Source: Palleronia caenipelagi
Lineage (GTDB): Bacteria > Pseudomonadota > Alphaproteobacteria > Rhodobacterales > Rhodobacteraceae
DNA length: 64,000 bases
Assembly (NCBI RefSeq): GCF_007004065.1
Contig: NZ_VFSV01000002.1
Coordinates: forward strand, 124,001 to 188,000
Direction: 5' to 3'
Shown here: positions 38,013 through 46,337 of the stretch, in pieces
Position numbering within the stretch: the first letter of the stretch is position 1
Layout of the letters: every line of letters starts with the position of its first letter
Position numbers and translations under genes: made by a program
The notes under the pieces: model-generated
Database searches by the model: none
What the model was told of the DNA's origin: nothing
What the model saw: only the letters and a program-made list of their open reading frames with translations

Positions 38013-38285
38013 TCAGACCCACCGGAAGACGCCGGCGGCATAGGCGAGACAGACGAGGAGCGCATAAGGCTGGTTTTCCCCAACGAGACCCAGCCACGCG
38101 AGATTGATAAAGGCCGAGCCCAAGAGCGTGATGAACAGCCTGTCTCCCCGCGTGGTCTCGATCCCGAGGATGCCCGTGCGTGGCGTCTCCGGGTATCGGA
38201 TTGCCAGAACGGTAGAGACAATCAGCAGCCCAGCGATCACCATGAAGAAAACCGCCGTGGGCCAGGTCCATGCCATCCATGCCAT
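38013..38285 (-). CDS. glpU: Small membrane protein of the glycerol transporter (DUF2160)
   Basis: 90 residues, three hydrophobic segments (about 8-28, 48-65, 70-88). MAWMAWTWPTAVFFMVIAG matches GlpU, an accessory of the glycerol ABC system whose exact role is unclear. Its ATG overlaps the stop of orf100 (TGATG), so its translation now appears coupled to that foreign-looking gene and not to glpQ. The G10 run lies just upstream and may also serve as, or mask, its ribosome binding site. Confidence 0.85.
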   Translation of the reverse strand: MAWMAWTWPTAVFFMVIAGLLIVSTVLAIRYPETPRTGILGIETTRGDRLFITLLGSAFINLAWLGLVGENQPYALLVCLAYAAGVFRWV

Positions 38286-38587
38286 CAGGACCCCCCCCCC
38301 AGAGCTTGAAAATAGACGGGAACAGAGAATGAAACCCGGTTACTGTTTTCATGGGAGTACCCACCCTTCAGGTCCGCCAGACCCAAGATGTCCACGCCAC
38401 CATCGCCATTGACACTTGAAGTTACAAGGACATCAAACTGAACTTGTTGTTCAGACGCTACTTCCTTTCCCATTAGATACCCAGGAGCGATCCAAACATT
38501 ATCGTTGGATCGCGAGTTGTTCTTTGCTGAGCTGACTCCTTTGGCGATTTCTTCAAGCGTTGTTTGGACGAACACTGATAGTTTCAT
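38285..38587 (-). CDS. Low-GC cassette gene orf100 inserted between glpQ and glpU
   Basis: 100 residues, start MKLSVFVQTTLEEIAKGVSS, then a polar linker, a strand pair around QVQFDVLVTSS, a Gly-rich turn, and NSNRVSFSVPVYFQ, ending GGGS. The shape (one N-terminal amphipathic helix, then beta strands ending in a vxFsVPV motif) reminds me of small trypco2-like or phage/defence-island hypotheticals; this is pattern memory, not a search result. G+C is about 48% against well over 60% for the glp genes. Both ends are TGATG overlaps: with glpQ at 38585-38589 and glpU at 38283-38287. A G10 tract (38291-38300) sits before the stop. No membrane segment or signal peptide. Not part of known glpSTPQUV operons. 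Confidence 0.7.
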   Translation of the reverse strand: MKLSVFVQTTLEEIAKGVSSAKNNSRSNDNVWIAPGYLMGKEVASEQQVQFDVLVTSSVNGDGGVDILGLADLKGGYSHENSNRVSFSVPVYFQALGGGS

Positions 38588-39390
38588 CACACCCTCCCGA
38601 GGGCGAAGCCCTTGGCGATGTAGTTGCGGACGAAGTAGATCACGAGCGCACCGGGCACGATGGTCAAAACCCCGGCTGCGGCCAGCACGCCCCAGTCGAT
38701 GCCGGACGCCCCCTGGGTCCGGGTCATGATCGCGGCGATGGGCTTGGCGTCCACGGTGGTCAGGGTCCGCGACAGCAGGAGTTCCACCCATGAGAACATG
38801 AAGCAGAAGAACGCCGCCACGCCGATGCCCGAGGCGATGAGCGGCATGAAGATCTTCACGAAGAACCGCCCGAAGGAATAGCCGTCGATATAGGCCGTCT
38901 CGTCGATCTCCTTGGGCACGCCGCGCATGAAGCCTTCGAGGATCCAGACCGCCAGAGGCACGTTGAACAGGCAATGGGCCAGCGCCACGGCGATATGCGT
39001 GTCGAACAGCCCCACCGACGAATAAAGCTGGAAGAACGGCAGGGCGAACACGGCAGGCGGCGCCATGCGGTTCGTCAGCAGCCAGAAGAACAGGTGCTTG
39101 TCCCCCATGAAGCTGTAGCGCGAGAACGCATAGGCCGCCGGCAGCGCCACCGCGAGGCTGATCACTGTGTTCAGGCAGACGTAGATCAGCGAGTTCACAT
39201 AGCCCATATACCACGCCGGATCGGTCAAAATGGTGGCATAGTTGGCCAGAGTCAGGTCGCGGGGCCAGAGGGTGAAGCTGTTCAGGATCTCCGTGTTGGT
39301 CTTCAGGCTCATATTCAGGAGCCAGTAGATCGGCAGCAGGAGGAACAGCAGGTAAAGCGTCATCACAACGGCGCGGGAGTTGATCTTCAT
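38587..39390 (-). CDS. glpQ: Glycerol ABC transporter permease
   Basis: 267 residues, six transmembrane helices, MalG-type. The EAA coupling loop is VPKEIDETAYIDGYSFGRFF. N-terminus MKINSRAVVMTLYLLFLLLP and NMAPPAVFALPFF-like NRMAPPAVFALPFFQLYSSV are typical. Follows glpP by 3 bp. Its TGA overlaps the ATG of orf100 (TGATG). In canonical operons glpU would come next. Confidence 0.92.
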   Translation of the reverse strand: MKINSRAVVMTLYLLFLLLPIYWLLNMSLKTNTEILNSFTLWPRDLTLANYATILTDPAWYMGYVNSLIYVCLNTVISLAVALPAAYAFSRYSFMGDKHLFFWLLTNRMAPPAVFALPFFQLYSSVGLFDTHIAVALAHCLFNVPLAVWILEGFMRGVPKEIDETAYIDGYSFGRFFVKIFMPLIASGIGVAAFFCFMFSWVELLLSRTLTTVDAKPIAAIMTRTQGASGIDWGVLAAAGVLTIVPGALVIYFVRNYIAKGFALGRV

Positions 39391-39393
39391 GGC

Positions 39394-40263
39394 TCAGCCC
39401 TCCCGCCGGTCGATGGTGGTCATGACAGTGTAGAACACCCATGAGATCAGCAGGATCACAAGGAAATACATGATCGAGAAAGCCGCCGCCGGACCGAGGT
39501 CGAACTGCCCCAGCGCCATTTTCACCAGATCGATGGACAGGAGCGTCGTGGCATTGCCCGGACCGCCGCCCGTGACCACGAAAGGCTCGGTATAAATCAT
39601 GAAACTGTCCATGAAACGCAGCAGGATGGCGATCATAAGTACGCCCATCATCTTGGGCAGCTCGATATAGCGGAAAACCTTCCAGCGGCTGGCCTGATCG
39701 ATCTTGGCAGCCTGGTAAAAGGCGTCGGGGATGGATTTCAGCCCGGCAAAGGCCAGAAGCGCCACCAGCGAGGTCCAGTGCCACACATCCATGACGACGA
39801 TGGTCACCCAAGCCGCCAGCGTGTCCTGCGTGTAATTATAGTCGATGCCCAGCGCGTCGAGTGTATGACCCAACAGCCCGATATCCACTCGGCCGAAAAT
39901 CTGCCAGATCGTGCCCACGACGTTCCACGGGATGAGCAGCGGCAGCGACATGAGGACGAGGCAGAGCGAGGACCAGAAGCCCGATTTCGGCATGTTCAGC
40001 GCGACGAAGACGCCCAGAGGAATTTCGATGGCGAGGATGATCCCCGAGAACAGAAGTTGCCGCCCCAAAGCGTCCCACATCCGTTCAGAGTGGAGCATCT
40101 CGTCGAACCACTCGAGCCCCGCCCAGAAGAACTGGTTGTTCCCGAACGTGTCCTGCACCGAGTAATTCACCACCGTCATCAGCGGGATCACCGCCGAAAA
40201 TGCCACGAGGATCAGCACCGGCAGGACGAGGAACCACGCTTTCTGATTGACCGTTTTCTCCAT
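39394..40263 (-). CDS. glpP: Glycerol ABC transporter permease
   Basis: 289 residues, six transmembrane helices, MalF-type without the large periplasmic loop. MEKTVNQKAWFLVLPVLILV start; EAA loop IPDAFYQAAKIDQASRWKVF. Pairs with GlpQ to form the channel energised by GlpS and GlpT. Follows glpT by 3 bp. Confidence 0.92.
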   Translation of the reverse strand: MEKTVNQKAWFLVLPVLILVAFSAVIPLMTVVNYSVQDTFGNNQFFWAGLEWFDEMLHSERMWDALGRQLLFSGIILAIEIPLGVFVALNMPKSGFWSSLCLVLMSLPLLIPWNVVGTIWQIFGRVDIGLLGHTLDALGIDYNYTQDTLAAWVTIVVMDVWHWTSLVALLAFAGLKSIPDAFYQAAKIDQASRWKVFRYIELPKMMGVLMIAILLRFMDSFMIYTEPFVVTGGGPGNATTLLSIDLVKMALGQFDLGPAAAFSIMYFLVILLISWVFYTVMTTIDRREG

Positions 40264-40266
40264 CGC

Positions 40267-41349
40267 TCAGGCCCCTCCCTGTCCTTGCGGCGTCACGCGC
40301 CAGTCATTGGCGTAGACATTGATCCGGGCGGGATCGAAGCTGACACGGGTCTGGTCCGCGCCAATCTCCTCGTCCTCCGCCGCAATGACGCTGATCTCCT
40401 GTCCGAAGAGCTCGGCGCGGACGATCTTGTGCCGGCCCACGTCTTCGACCCGTTTGACCGTCACCGGCAGGCCCTCGGCGCCCAGCCGCAGATATTCCGG
40501 GCGCACCCCGAGCGCGACATTGCCCTCCGGGCGGCCAAAATCCCTCCCCAGCGCCACCTCGTGCCCGGCCAGCGTCGCCCGGTGGCCCGTCACCGTCGCA
40601 GGCAGCACGTTCATTCCCGGCGAGCCGATAAAATACCCGACAAAGGTATGGGCGGGCCGCTCGAACAGCTCCTCGGGCGTACCGATCTGGACCACCCGCC
40701 CATCATACATGACCACGACCTTGTCGGCGAAGGTCAGCGCCTCCGTCTGGTCATGGGTGACGTAAATCATCGTGTGGCCGAACTCATGATGCAGCGACTT
40801 CAGCTGGGTGCGCAGCTCCCATTTCATATGCGGATCGATCACCGTCAGCGGTTCATCGAACAGCAGTGCATTCACGTCCTCCCGAACCATCCCCCGCCCC
40901 AGCGAGATCTTCTGCTTGGCGTCCGCCGTCAGACCCCTCGCGCGGCGGTCGAGCACGTCCTCCATGCCAATCATCCGGGCGATTTCCTGCACCCGCCGCG
41001 CCACATAGGACGCATCCTCGCCGCGATTTTTCAGCGGGAAGGCGAGATTCTCCCGCACCGTCATCGTGTCGTAGACCACCGGAAACTGGAACACCTGCGC
41101 GATGTTGCGCTCGGCAGTGGGCGCGTGGGTCACATCCTGCCCATCGAAGAGAATCCGTCCCTGACTGGGCTCCAGCAGGCCCGAGATGATGTTCAGGAGC
41201 GTGGATTTGCCGCATCCCGACGCCCCGAGCAGCGCATAGGCCTCGCCGTCAATCCAGTCATGGTTCAGCTCTTTCAGCGCGAAATCTTCTTCGCCCTGCG
41301 GGTTCGGCAGGTAGGAATGCGCCAGATTCTCCAGTGTGATCCGTGCCAT
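40267..41349 (-). CDS. glpT: Glycerol ABC transporter ATPase with degenerate signature motif
   Basis: 360 residues. Walker A GASGCGKST, Q-loop region QVFQFPVVYDTM, Walker B ALLFDEPLTVID, H-loop YVTHDQTEAL, and a C-terminal TOBE/MalK-like domain. The ABC signature is not LSGGQ: the segment reads RGLTADAKQKISLGRG, so the Ser-Gly-Gly is lost. With the canonical GlpS partner, this predicts one normal and one degenerate ATP site. Nine bp after glpS and 3 bp before glpP. Confidence 0.9.
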   Translation of the reverse strand: MARITLENLAHSYLPNPQGEEDFALKELNHDWIDGEAYALLGASGCGKSTLLNIISGLLEPSQGRILFDGQDVTHAPTAERNIAQVFQFPVVYDTMTVRENLAFPLKNRGEDASYVARRVQEIARMIGMEDVLDRRARGLTADAKQKISLGRGMVREDVNALLFDEPLTVIDPHMKWELRTQLKSLHHEFGHTMIYVTHDQTEALTFADKVVVMYDGRVVQIGTPEELFERPAHTFVGYFIGSPGMNVLPATVTGHRATLAGHEVALGRDFGRPEGNVALGVRPEYLRLGAEGLPVTVKRVEDVGRHKIVRAELFGQEISVIAAEDEEIGADQTRVSFDPARINVYANDWRVTPQGQGGA

Positions 41350-41358
41350 ATCTCCTCC

Positions 41359-42447
41359 TCAGGCGCTCATCGCGTAGGCGGCAGGCGCAACTAGCGCCCC
41401 GTCGCGGTCGAAGACATAGACATGGCGGGGATCGAGCCACACTTCGAGCGGCGTGCCCGGCTTCAGGTCATGCACCCCATGCACCAGCCCCACCCAGCTC
41501 TCGCCCGCATGATCGAGATGGACAAAGGTTTCGGAGCCGGTCAGCTCCGTCACCGTCAGCCGCGTCTCGAACCGTATCGCATCCGGGGCGTGTGCGCGGA
41601 TTTCCAGATGGTTGGGCCGGAAACCCGTCATATAGACCCCGTCCTGCAACGACCGCAGCCCGCCCGTCGCGGGGATGGATTGTCTTTCGCCGAACATCAG
41701 CCGGTCACCAGTCTTGACCACTTGCAGGAAATTCATTGGCGGATCGGAGAAGACGCGCGCCGTCGTCGCATCCGCAGGCTGACGGTAGACGTCGGGCGTC
41801 AGACCAAACTGGGTCACCCGGCCTTCCCAGAGCGTCGCCGTGTTGCCCCCCAGCAGCAACGCCTCCTCCGGCTCCGTTGTCGCATAAACAAAGATCGCAC
41901 CAGATGCCTCGAAGATCCTCGGGATCTCTGCCCTGAGTTCCTCGCGCAGTTTGTAATCGAGATTGGCCAGCGGCTCGTCCAGCAGAACCAGCCCCGCCTC
42001 CTTGACCAGCGCCCGCGCCAAAGCGCAGCGCTGCTGCTGCCCGCCCGACAGCTCCAGTGGCTTGCGGTCGAGCATCGGCGTGAGCTGCATCATCTCGGCA
42101 GAGGCCCGCACGCGCCGGTCGATTTCGCCCCGATCCACTCCCATCAGCCGAAGCGGCGAGGCAATGTTTTCATAAACGCTCATCGAGGGGTAGTTGATGA
42201 ACTGCTGGTAGACCATGGCGACCCGCCGGTCCTGCACGCGCATACCCGTCACATCTTCTCCGTTCCAGATCACGGAACCGGTGTTCGGCAGATCAAGCCC
42301 CGCCATCAGCCGCATTAGCGACGTCTTGCCCGATGAGGTTGGACCCAAAAGGACGTTCATCGTGCCTTTGCGCAGCGTCAGGTCGGTTGGATGAATGTGG
42401 GTTTGACCGCTGACGGTCTTCGACACCCCCCGCAGCTCCAGCGTCAC
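41359..42447 (-). CDS. glpS: Glycerol ABC transporter ATPase (canonical)
   Basis: 362 residues, GTG start with GGGGGAAG upstream. Walker A GPTSSGKTS, signature LSGGQQQRCALARAL, Walker B LVLLDEPLANLD, and a C-terminal MalK-type TOBE domain. First gene of the operon, divergent from the DeoR-type regulator with a 234-bp AT-rich gap that should contain both promoters and operators. Confidence 0.92.
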   Translation of the reverse strand: MTLELRGVSKTVSGQTHIHPTDLTLRKGTMNVLLGPTSSGKTSLMRLMAGLDLPNTGSVIWNGEDVTGMRVQDRRVAMVYQQFINYPSMSVYENIASPLRLMGVDRGEIDRRVRASAEMMQLTPMLDRKPLELSGGQQQRCALARALVKEAGLVLLDEPLANLDYKLREELRAEIPRIFEASGAIFVYATTEPEEALLLGGNTATLWEGRVTQFGLTPDVYRQPADATTARVFSDPPMNFLQVVKTGDRLMFGERQSIPATGGLRSLQDGVYMTGFRPNHLEIRAHAPDAIRFETRLTVTELTGSETFVHLDHAGESWVGLVHGVHDLKPGTPLEVWLDPRHVYVFDRDGALVAPAAYAMSA

Positions 42448-42681
42448 AGCTTCCCCCGTTCAAACGTTCGTCGTCCATCATGCGGACAATCCGTTGGGGT
42501 GAAGCTAGATGAGGCTTTGCACGTCTGACAAGATCTTTTTTCATTTTTGCGCGTATGCTTCCGAAAAGTCAGCCTTCGACGCCGGATCACAATCAATATT
42601 TCTAAAAAAGAACAAATATCTTGATTAAGCGCGGCCAAACGAACTACCGTTTTCGGCAAATTACCGTGGAGGGATGAAGCC
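42448..42681. promoter_or_regulatory. Divergent control region of glpS and glpR
   Basis: 234 bp, visibly AT-rich between about 42530 and 42640 (runs of T and of A) against the GC-rich surroundings. As the only upstream DNA for the glp operon and its regulator, it should carry two promoters and GlpR sites. I could not identify a clean GlpR-like palindrome. GGAGGG (42669-42674) is the glpR ribosome binding site. Confidence 0.5.
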
Positions 42682-43461
42682 GTGTCCCACAGCTTCCGCC
42701 AAGCGCAAATCATGGACATCGCACGACGCGAAGGAATGCTCACGGTTGATGGGCTCGCCACACATTTCGACGTCACACACCAGACAATCCGGCGAGATCT
42801 GTCAGAACTGGCGCAAGAGGGCGTGCTGGAGCGTGTCCATGGCGGCGCCATCCTCCGCGGATCAACGTCCAATATCGGCTATGAGAAACGCCAGACTCTC
42901 AACGCAGACGGCAAGGAGGCTATGGCCCGCGGCTGTGCCGCGCACATCCCCGATCAGATCACTCTGTTTCTGGATATCGGCACCAGCACCGAAGCGGTCG
43001 CCCGGTCACTTGGAGCCCATACGGGTTTGATCGTCGTGACCAATAATCTCAACGTGGCCAATATTCTCGCCGGACACGAGAGCTGCGATGTGATTGTCAC
43101 CGGGGGGCAGCTCAGGCGCAGTGATGGCGGGCTGACCGGTACGCTGGCGCGTGAAGCCATCGGGCGGTTCAAGTTCGACATTGCCGTGACCAGTTGCTCC
43201 GCCCTGGACGCCGACGGAGACATGATGGATTTCGACACGCAGGAGATCGGCTTGCGACAGGCCATTCTGCAACAAACGCGGCAGCGCATCGTTCTGGCCG
43301 ATCATACAAAACTCACCCGGACCGCTCCGGCGCGGATCGGCTCGCTGTCAGAGGTCGAGATGATCATCACCGACCGCCCATTGCCTCCCGAACTGGCCAA
43401 AGCTTGCGCGTCCTGGAAAACCGACGTGCACGTCGCACCTGAAGATCAGTCGTCCCGATAA
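42682..43461 (+). CDS. glpR: DeoR-family regulator, probable glycerol operon repressor
   Basis: 259 residues, GTG start after GGAGGG. N-terminal DeoR helix-turn-helix (MLTVDGLATHFDVTHQTIRR, about residues 20-40, then DLSELAQEGVLERVHGG) and a C-terminal sugar-phosphate sensor domain with FLDIGTSTEAVAR and LADHTKLTRTAPARIG. Divergent from glpS; by analogy with rhizobial and E. coli systems it would repress glp genes until glycerol-3-phosphate binds. Its last 16 bp overlap the end of convergent galE. Confidence 0.9.
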   Translation: MSHSFRQAQIMDIARREGMLTVDGLATHFDVTHQTIRRDLSELAQEGVLERVHGGAILRGSTSNIGYEKRQTLNADGKEAMARGCAAHIPDQITLFLDIGTSTEAVARSLGAHTGLIVVTNNLNVANILAGHESCDVIVTGGQLRRSDGGLTGTLAREAIGRFKFDIAVTSCSALDADGDMMDFDTQEIGLRQAILQQTRQRIVLADHTKLTRTAPARIGSLSEVEMIITDRPLPPELAKACASWKTDVHVAPEDQSSR

Positions 43462-44462
43462 CCTTGCGGGTTCTTTGACTGCCAGTTCCACGCAGAGGCG
43501 CACATTTCCTCGATGTCGAACTCAGCCTCCCAGCCGAGTAAATCCTTCGCCCGCGCGCTTGAGGCCACATAGGTCGCGACATCGCCCGGACGGCGGTCCG
43601 TGATGCTGTGCGGAATTTCGATCCCGTTTGCGGACTCGAAGGCCTGCACCATTTCAAGCACTGTCACCCCTTGGCCCGTGCCTACATTGCAGGTCTCGGC
43701 GCCCCGGAGTTCTGCGGTCTTGGCCACCGCCGCCACATGAGATCGCGCCAGATCGGTGATGTGGATATAGTCACGCTCTCCGGTCCCGTCGCGGGTGGGA
43801 TAATCACTGCCGAAGACACTGAGCGCCTCGCGACGGCCGACGGCGACTTGCGTCACATAGGGCATCAGGTTCTCGGGCTTACCGGACGGATCCTCGCCAA
43901 TCCGCCCCGAAGCATCTGCCCCGACCGGATTGAAGTAGCGCAGCAGGATCGCCGATGCGCCGTCGGTGGTCTGCGCCCAATCTGAGATGATCATCTCACC
44001 CATCATCTTGGTTCGCCCATAGGGGTTGGCGGGCCGCAGGGGATGATCCTCGGTGATCGGTGTGAAGTCAGGGTCCCCGTAGACGGTCGCCGAAGACGAA
44101 AACACGATCCCCCTCACCCCGGCCGCATCCATGGCATCCAGCAGAACGAGCGTGCCATTCACATTCACATCGTAATAACGCAGCGGGAATTGCGCGCTCT
44201 CGCCGACGGCCTTGAGCCCCGCGAAATGGATGACGGCATCGGGCCGCGCCTCAGACAAAGCGTGGGCCACGGCTGTCGCGTCCCGGATGTCGCCTTCGGA
44301 GACACCAAAATCCTGCCCGGCCAGCTCACGCACGCGGGCCAGTCCCGCGCGGCTCGAGTTGCTGAAATTATCGAAAATATGAACGTCGTGACCCTGCCGC
44401 AGCAACTCCAGCAGTGTGTGCGATCCGATATAGCCTGCACCGCCCGTCAGGAAGACTCTCAT
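43446..44462 (-). CDS. galE: UDP-glucose 4-epimerase
   Basis: 338 residues from the ATG at 44462 (MRVFLTGGAGYIGSHTLLEL); a 15-residue longer start is less likely. Rossmann motif TGGAGYIGS, catalytic YGRTK (Tyr-x-x-x-Lys), Ser/Thr in FSSSATVYGDP, substrate region YFNPVGADASGRIGEDP. Interconverts UDP-glucose and UDP-galactose using bound NAD, for exopolysaccharide/LPS sugars or galactose use. The 3' ends of galE and glpR overlap tail to tail by 16 bp. Confidence 0.95.
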   Translation of the reverse strand: MRVFLTGGAGYIGSHTLLELLRQGHDVHIFDNFSNSSRAGLARVRELAGQDFGVSEGDIRDATAVAHALSEARPDAVIHFAGLKAVGESAQFPLRYYDVNVNGTLVLLDAMDAAGVRGIVFSSSATVYGDPDFTPITEDHPLRPANPYGRTKMMGEMIISDWAQTTDGASAILLRYFNPVGADASGRIGEDPSGKPENLMPYVTQVAVGRREALSVFGSDYPTRDGTGERDYIHITDLARSHVAAVAKTAELRGAETCNVGTGQGVTVLEMVQAFESANGIEIPHSITDRRPGDVATYVASSARAKDLLGWEAEFDIEEMCASAWNWQSKNPQGYRDD

Positions 44463-44552
44463 ACCACATACTCTCTCTGGGATTTTGTCCGTGTTAGCCG
44501 AGATCACAGGTCTTTGACCAGCGGCCCCGGAGAAGGCGCGGCGCTTTTTGGC

Positions 44553-45665
44553 CTACGCCCAGATCCGGGCACGGTCCGTGAGGGTCGACAGGGAGTCGCG
44601 CACAACCGGACTGACCGACGAGCCGCGGGGTGCGTCAGCGAGCGTGGTGAACCAGTGCTCTGGCGGAGCCTTTCCCAGCCGGTGCCCCGGAAAGCTGAGG
44701 CCGCGCAGGATCGCTTCGGCCTCGGGCGGCAAACGATCGGGAATGTCATGCCCGGCGAGCATGCCCCAGATCCCCGTCCAGCACCGACCTACCGACCATG
44801 GATTGTACCCGCCCCCGCCCAGAACCATCAGAGGGCGCCCCAGATCCCGGATCGCAGCAACCACGGACCAGAGCGCACCATTAGTCAGCGCCAGCCTGGA
44901 CAAGGGGTCCTCGGCCACCGCATCCGCACCGGCTTGCAAGATGATCGCATCGGGTCGGTGAGCCTCAATACGTGGCAGAATGAGCCCTACCAGCACGGCG
45001 GCCATGTCGGCATCGCCGGCCCCGCGCGGCAGAGGCACATTCCAGACATTACCCGCCCCGCGATCTTCGAGCCCGCCGGTAAAGGGCCATCGCCTCGCCT
45101 CGTGAGTCGAAATAAGCAGCACGTCAGGATCGTCGCGAAACGCATAATCCACCCCGTCGCAATGGTGGGCGTCGATGTCCACGTAGGCAAGCCTCTGTGC
45201 ACCGCCGTCCCGAAGGGCCAACAGGCCGAGCACCGGATCGTTCAGGTAACAGAATCCATTAGCCTGGTCCGGAAGCCCGTGATGGGTGCCACCGCCCGGA
45301 TTATAGACAATGTGACCACGCAGGATCAGACTGGCCCCGAGAACCGTGCCCCCTGCCGCCGTTGCGGGACGGCGAAACACTTCAGGGTAGACCGGGTTCG
45401 ATGGCGTCCCCAAGTGATGCCGCACACGCACCTCTTCGGAAACCGCGCCATCAGCTTCGGCCTTTTGCAGCGCAGCAACATAGGCAGGGGTGTGCCACCG
45501 GGTCAGCGCAGCGGGCTTGGCCCGTGGGGATCGAAGGTAGCGCTCGGGCGGCAACCAGCCCAACGCGCGGCTGAGGTCGATGACGGTCGGAACGCGCGGC
45601 ACGCGCAGGGGGTGCGTCGGGCCATAGCTCGACCCGCGGTAGATCTCCGATCCGATAAAGCGCAT
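44553..45665 (-). CDS. Histone deacetylase-family amidohydrolase (AcuC-like)
   Basis: 370 residues of the arginase/deacetylase fold. Active-site segments: GGGTHHGLPDQANGFCYLND with the tandem His and the NGFCYLND motif, DIDAHHCDGVDYAF with the zinc-binding Asp/His, and GGGGYNP. Bacterial relatives deacetylate acetyl-CoA synthetase (AcuC) or polyamines. The target here is unknown and no acs or acuB gene is nearby. Directly abuts the end of the glutathione peroxidase gene (adjacent bases, no gap), so the two are co-transcribed. Confidence 0.88.
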   Translation of the reverse strand: MRFIGSEIYRGSSYGPTHPLRVPRVPTVIDLSRALGWLPPERYLRSPRAKPAALTRWHTPAYVAALQKAEADGAVSEEVRVRHHLGTPSNPVYPEVFRRPATAAGGTVLGASLILRGHIVYNPGGGTHHGLPDQANGFCYLNDPVLGLLALRDGGAQRLAYVDIDAHHCDGVDYAFRDDPDVLLISTHEARRWPFTGGLEDRGAGNVWNVPLPRGAGDADMAAVLVGLILPRIEAHRPDAIILQAGADAVAEDPLSRLALTNGALWSVVAAIRDLGRPLMVLGGGGYNPWSVGRCWTGIWGMLAGHDIPDRLPPEAEAILRGLSFPGHRLGKAPPEHWFTTLADAPRGSSVSPVVRDSLSTLTDRARIWA

Positions 45666-46202
45666 TCAGTCCAGAGCAGCCGCGATTGCCCGGCGTAGCT
45701 TCGGGCTTTCAGGTTTGACCCGTGCGCCGTAAGTGCCAACCACTTTGCCATCGGCCACCAGCACTTTGTTGAAGTTCCAGCGCGGCTCCCAGCCGGTTTG
45801 TTGCCTGACCCACTGATAGAACGTATGCGCACCGTCTCCCGTCACAGGGGTGATTTCAGTCATCGGCAGCGTCAGACCGTAGGTGATCTCGCAGAATTCC
45901 TTGACCGCGCTCTCGTCGTCAAGCTCTTGTCGGAAGTCGTCGGATGGCACCGCGACCACCATTAACCCCTCTTCCGAAAATGTCTCGTGGAGGTTCTGAA
46001 GGCCTTCATATTGCGGCGTGAAGCCACAAAGTGAGGCGGTGTTGACCACCAGAACAGGCCCCTCATGCTCTTCCAGGCTGAGGTCTCCCCCATCGATGGA
46101 AGCGAAGGTAAAGATCTCGTCGGCGCTGACCTGGGCACAGGCCAGAAAAACGAAAACCGGCGCGAGAACGAAGCGGAGGGATGTCACGATTTTATCATAC
46201 AT
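45666..46202 (-). CDS. Exported glutathione peroxidase-like protein
   Basis: 178 residues from 46202 (MYDKIVTSLRFVLAPVFVFL); a start at 46220 is also possible, and neither has a good Shine-Dalgarno. Signal peptide cut near CAQVSADE. Active-site Cys in NTASLCGFTPQYEGLQ (Cys instead of Sec), Gln in the LTLPMTEITPVTG region context, and WNFNK, the conserved Trp-Asn of the tetrad. Reduces peroxides, probably with thioredoxin-like donors in the periplasm; the substrate is inferred from the family. Confidence 0.85.
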   Translation of the reverse strand: MYDKIVTSLRFVLAPVFVFLACAQVSADEIFTFASIDGGDLSLEEHEGPVLVVNTASLCGFTPQYEGLQNLHETFSEEGLMVVAVPSDDFRQELDDESAVKEFCEITYGLTLPMTEITPVTGDGAHTFYQWVRQQTGWEPRWNFNKVLVADGKVVGTYGARVKPESPKLRRAIAAALD

Positions 46203-46337
46203 GGACCGTATATAGAGCATCCGAAGACTGCCGCAATTCGGTCATCATGCCGCGGGCGAACTTGTCAAACGCAGCATCAATGATATAGTTTATTAACAGG
46301 ACGAGCGGCAAAAGCATAAGAAAATCAGGCGGAACCC

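Noticed and set aside
38588-39811. A long minus-strand frame running from orf100 back through glpQ and glpP
   Set aside because: Only the last 100 codons (38285-38587) are real; the rest is an out-of-frame shadow of the permease genes.
42448-42681. A GlpR operator palindrome
   Set aside because: AT-rich, but I could not find a symmetrical site close to known GlpR operators.
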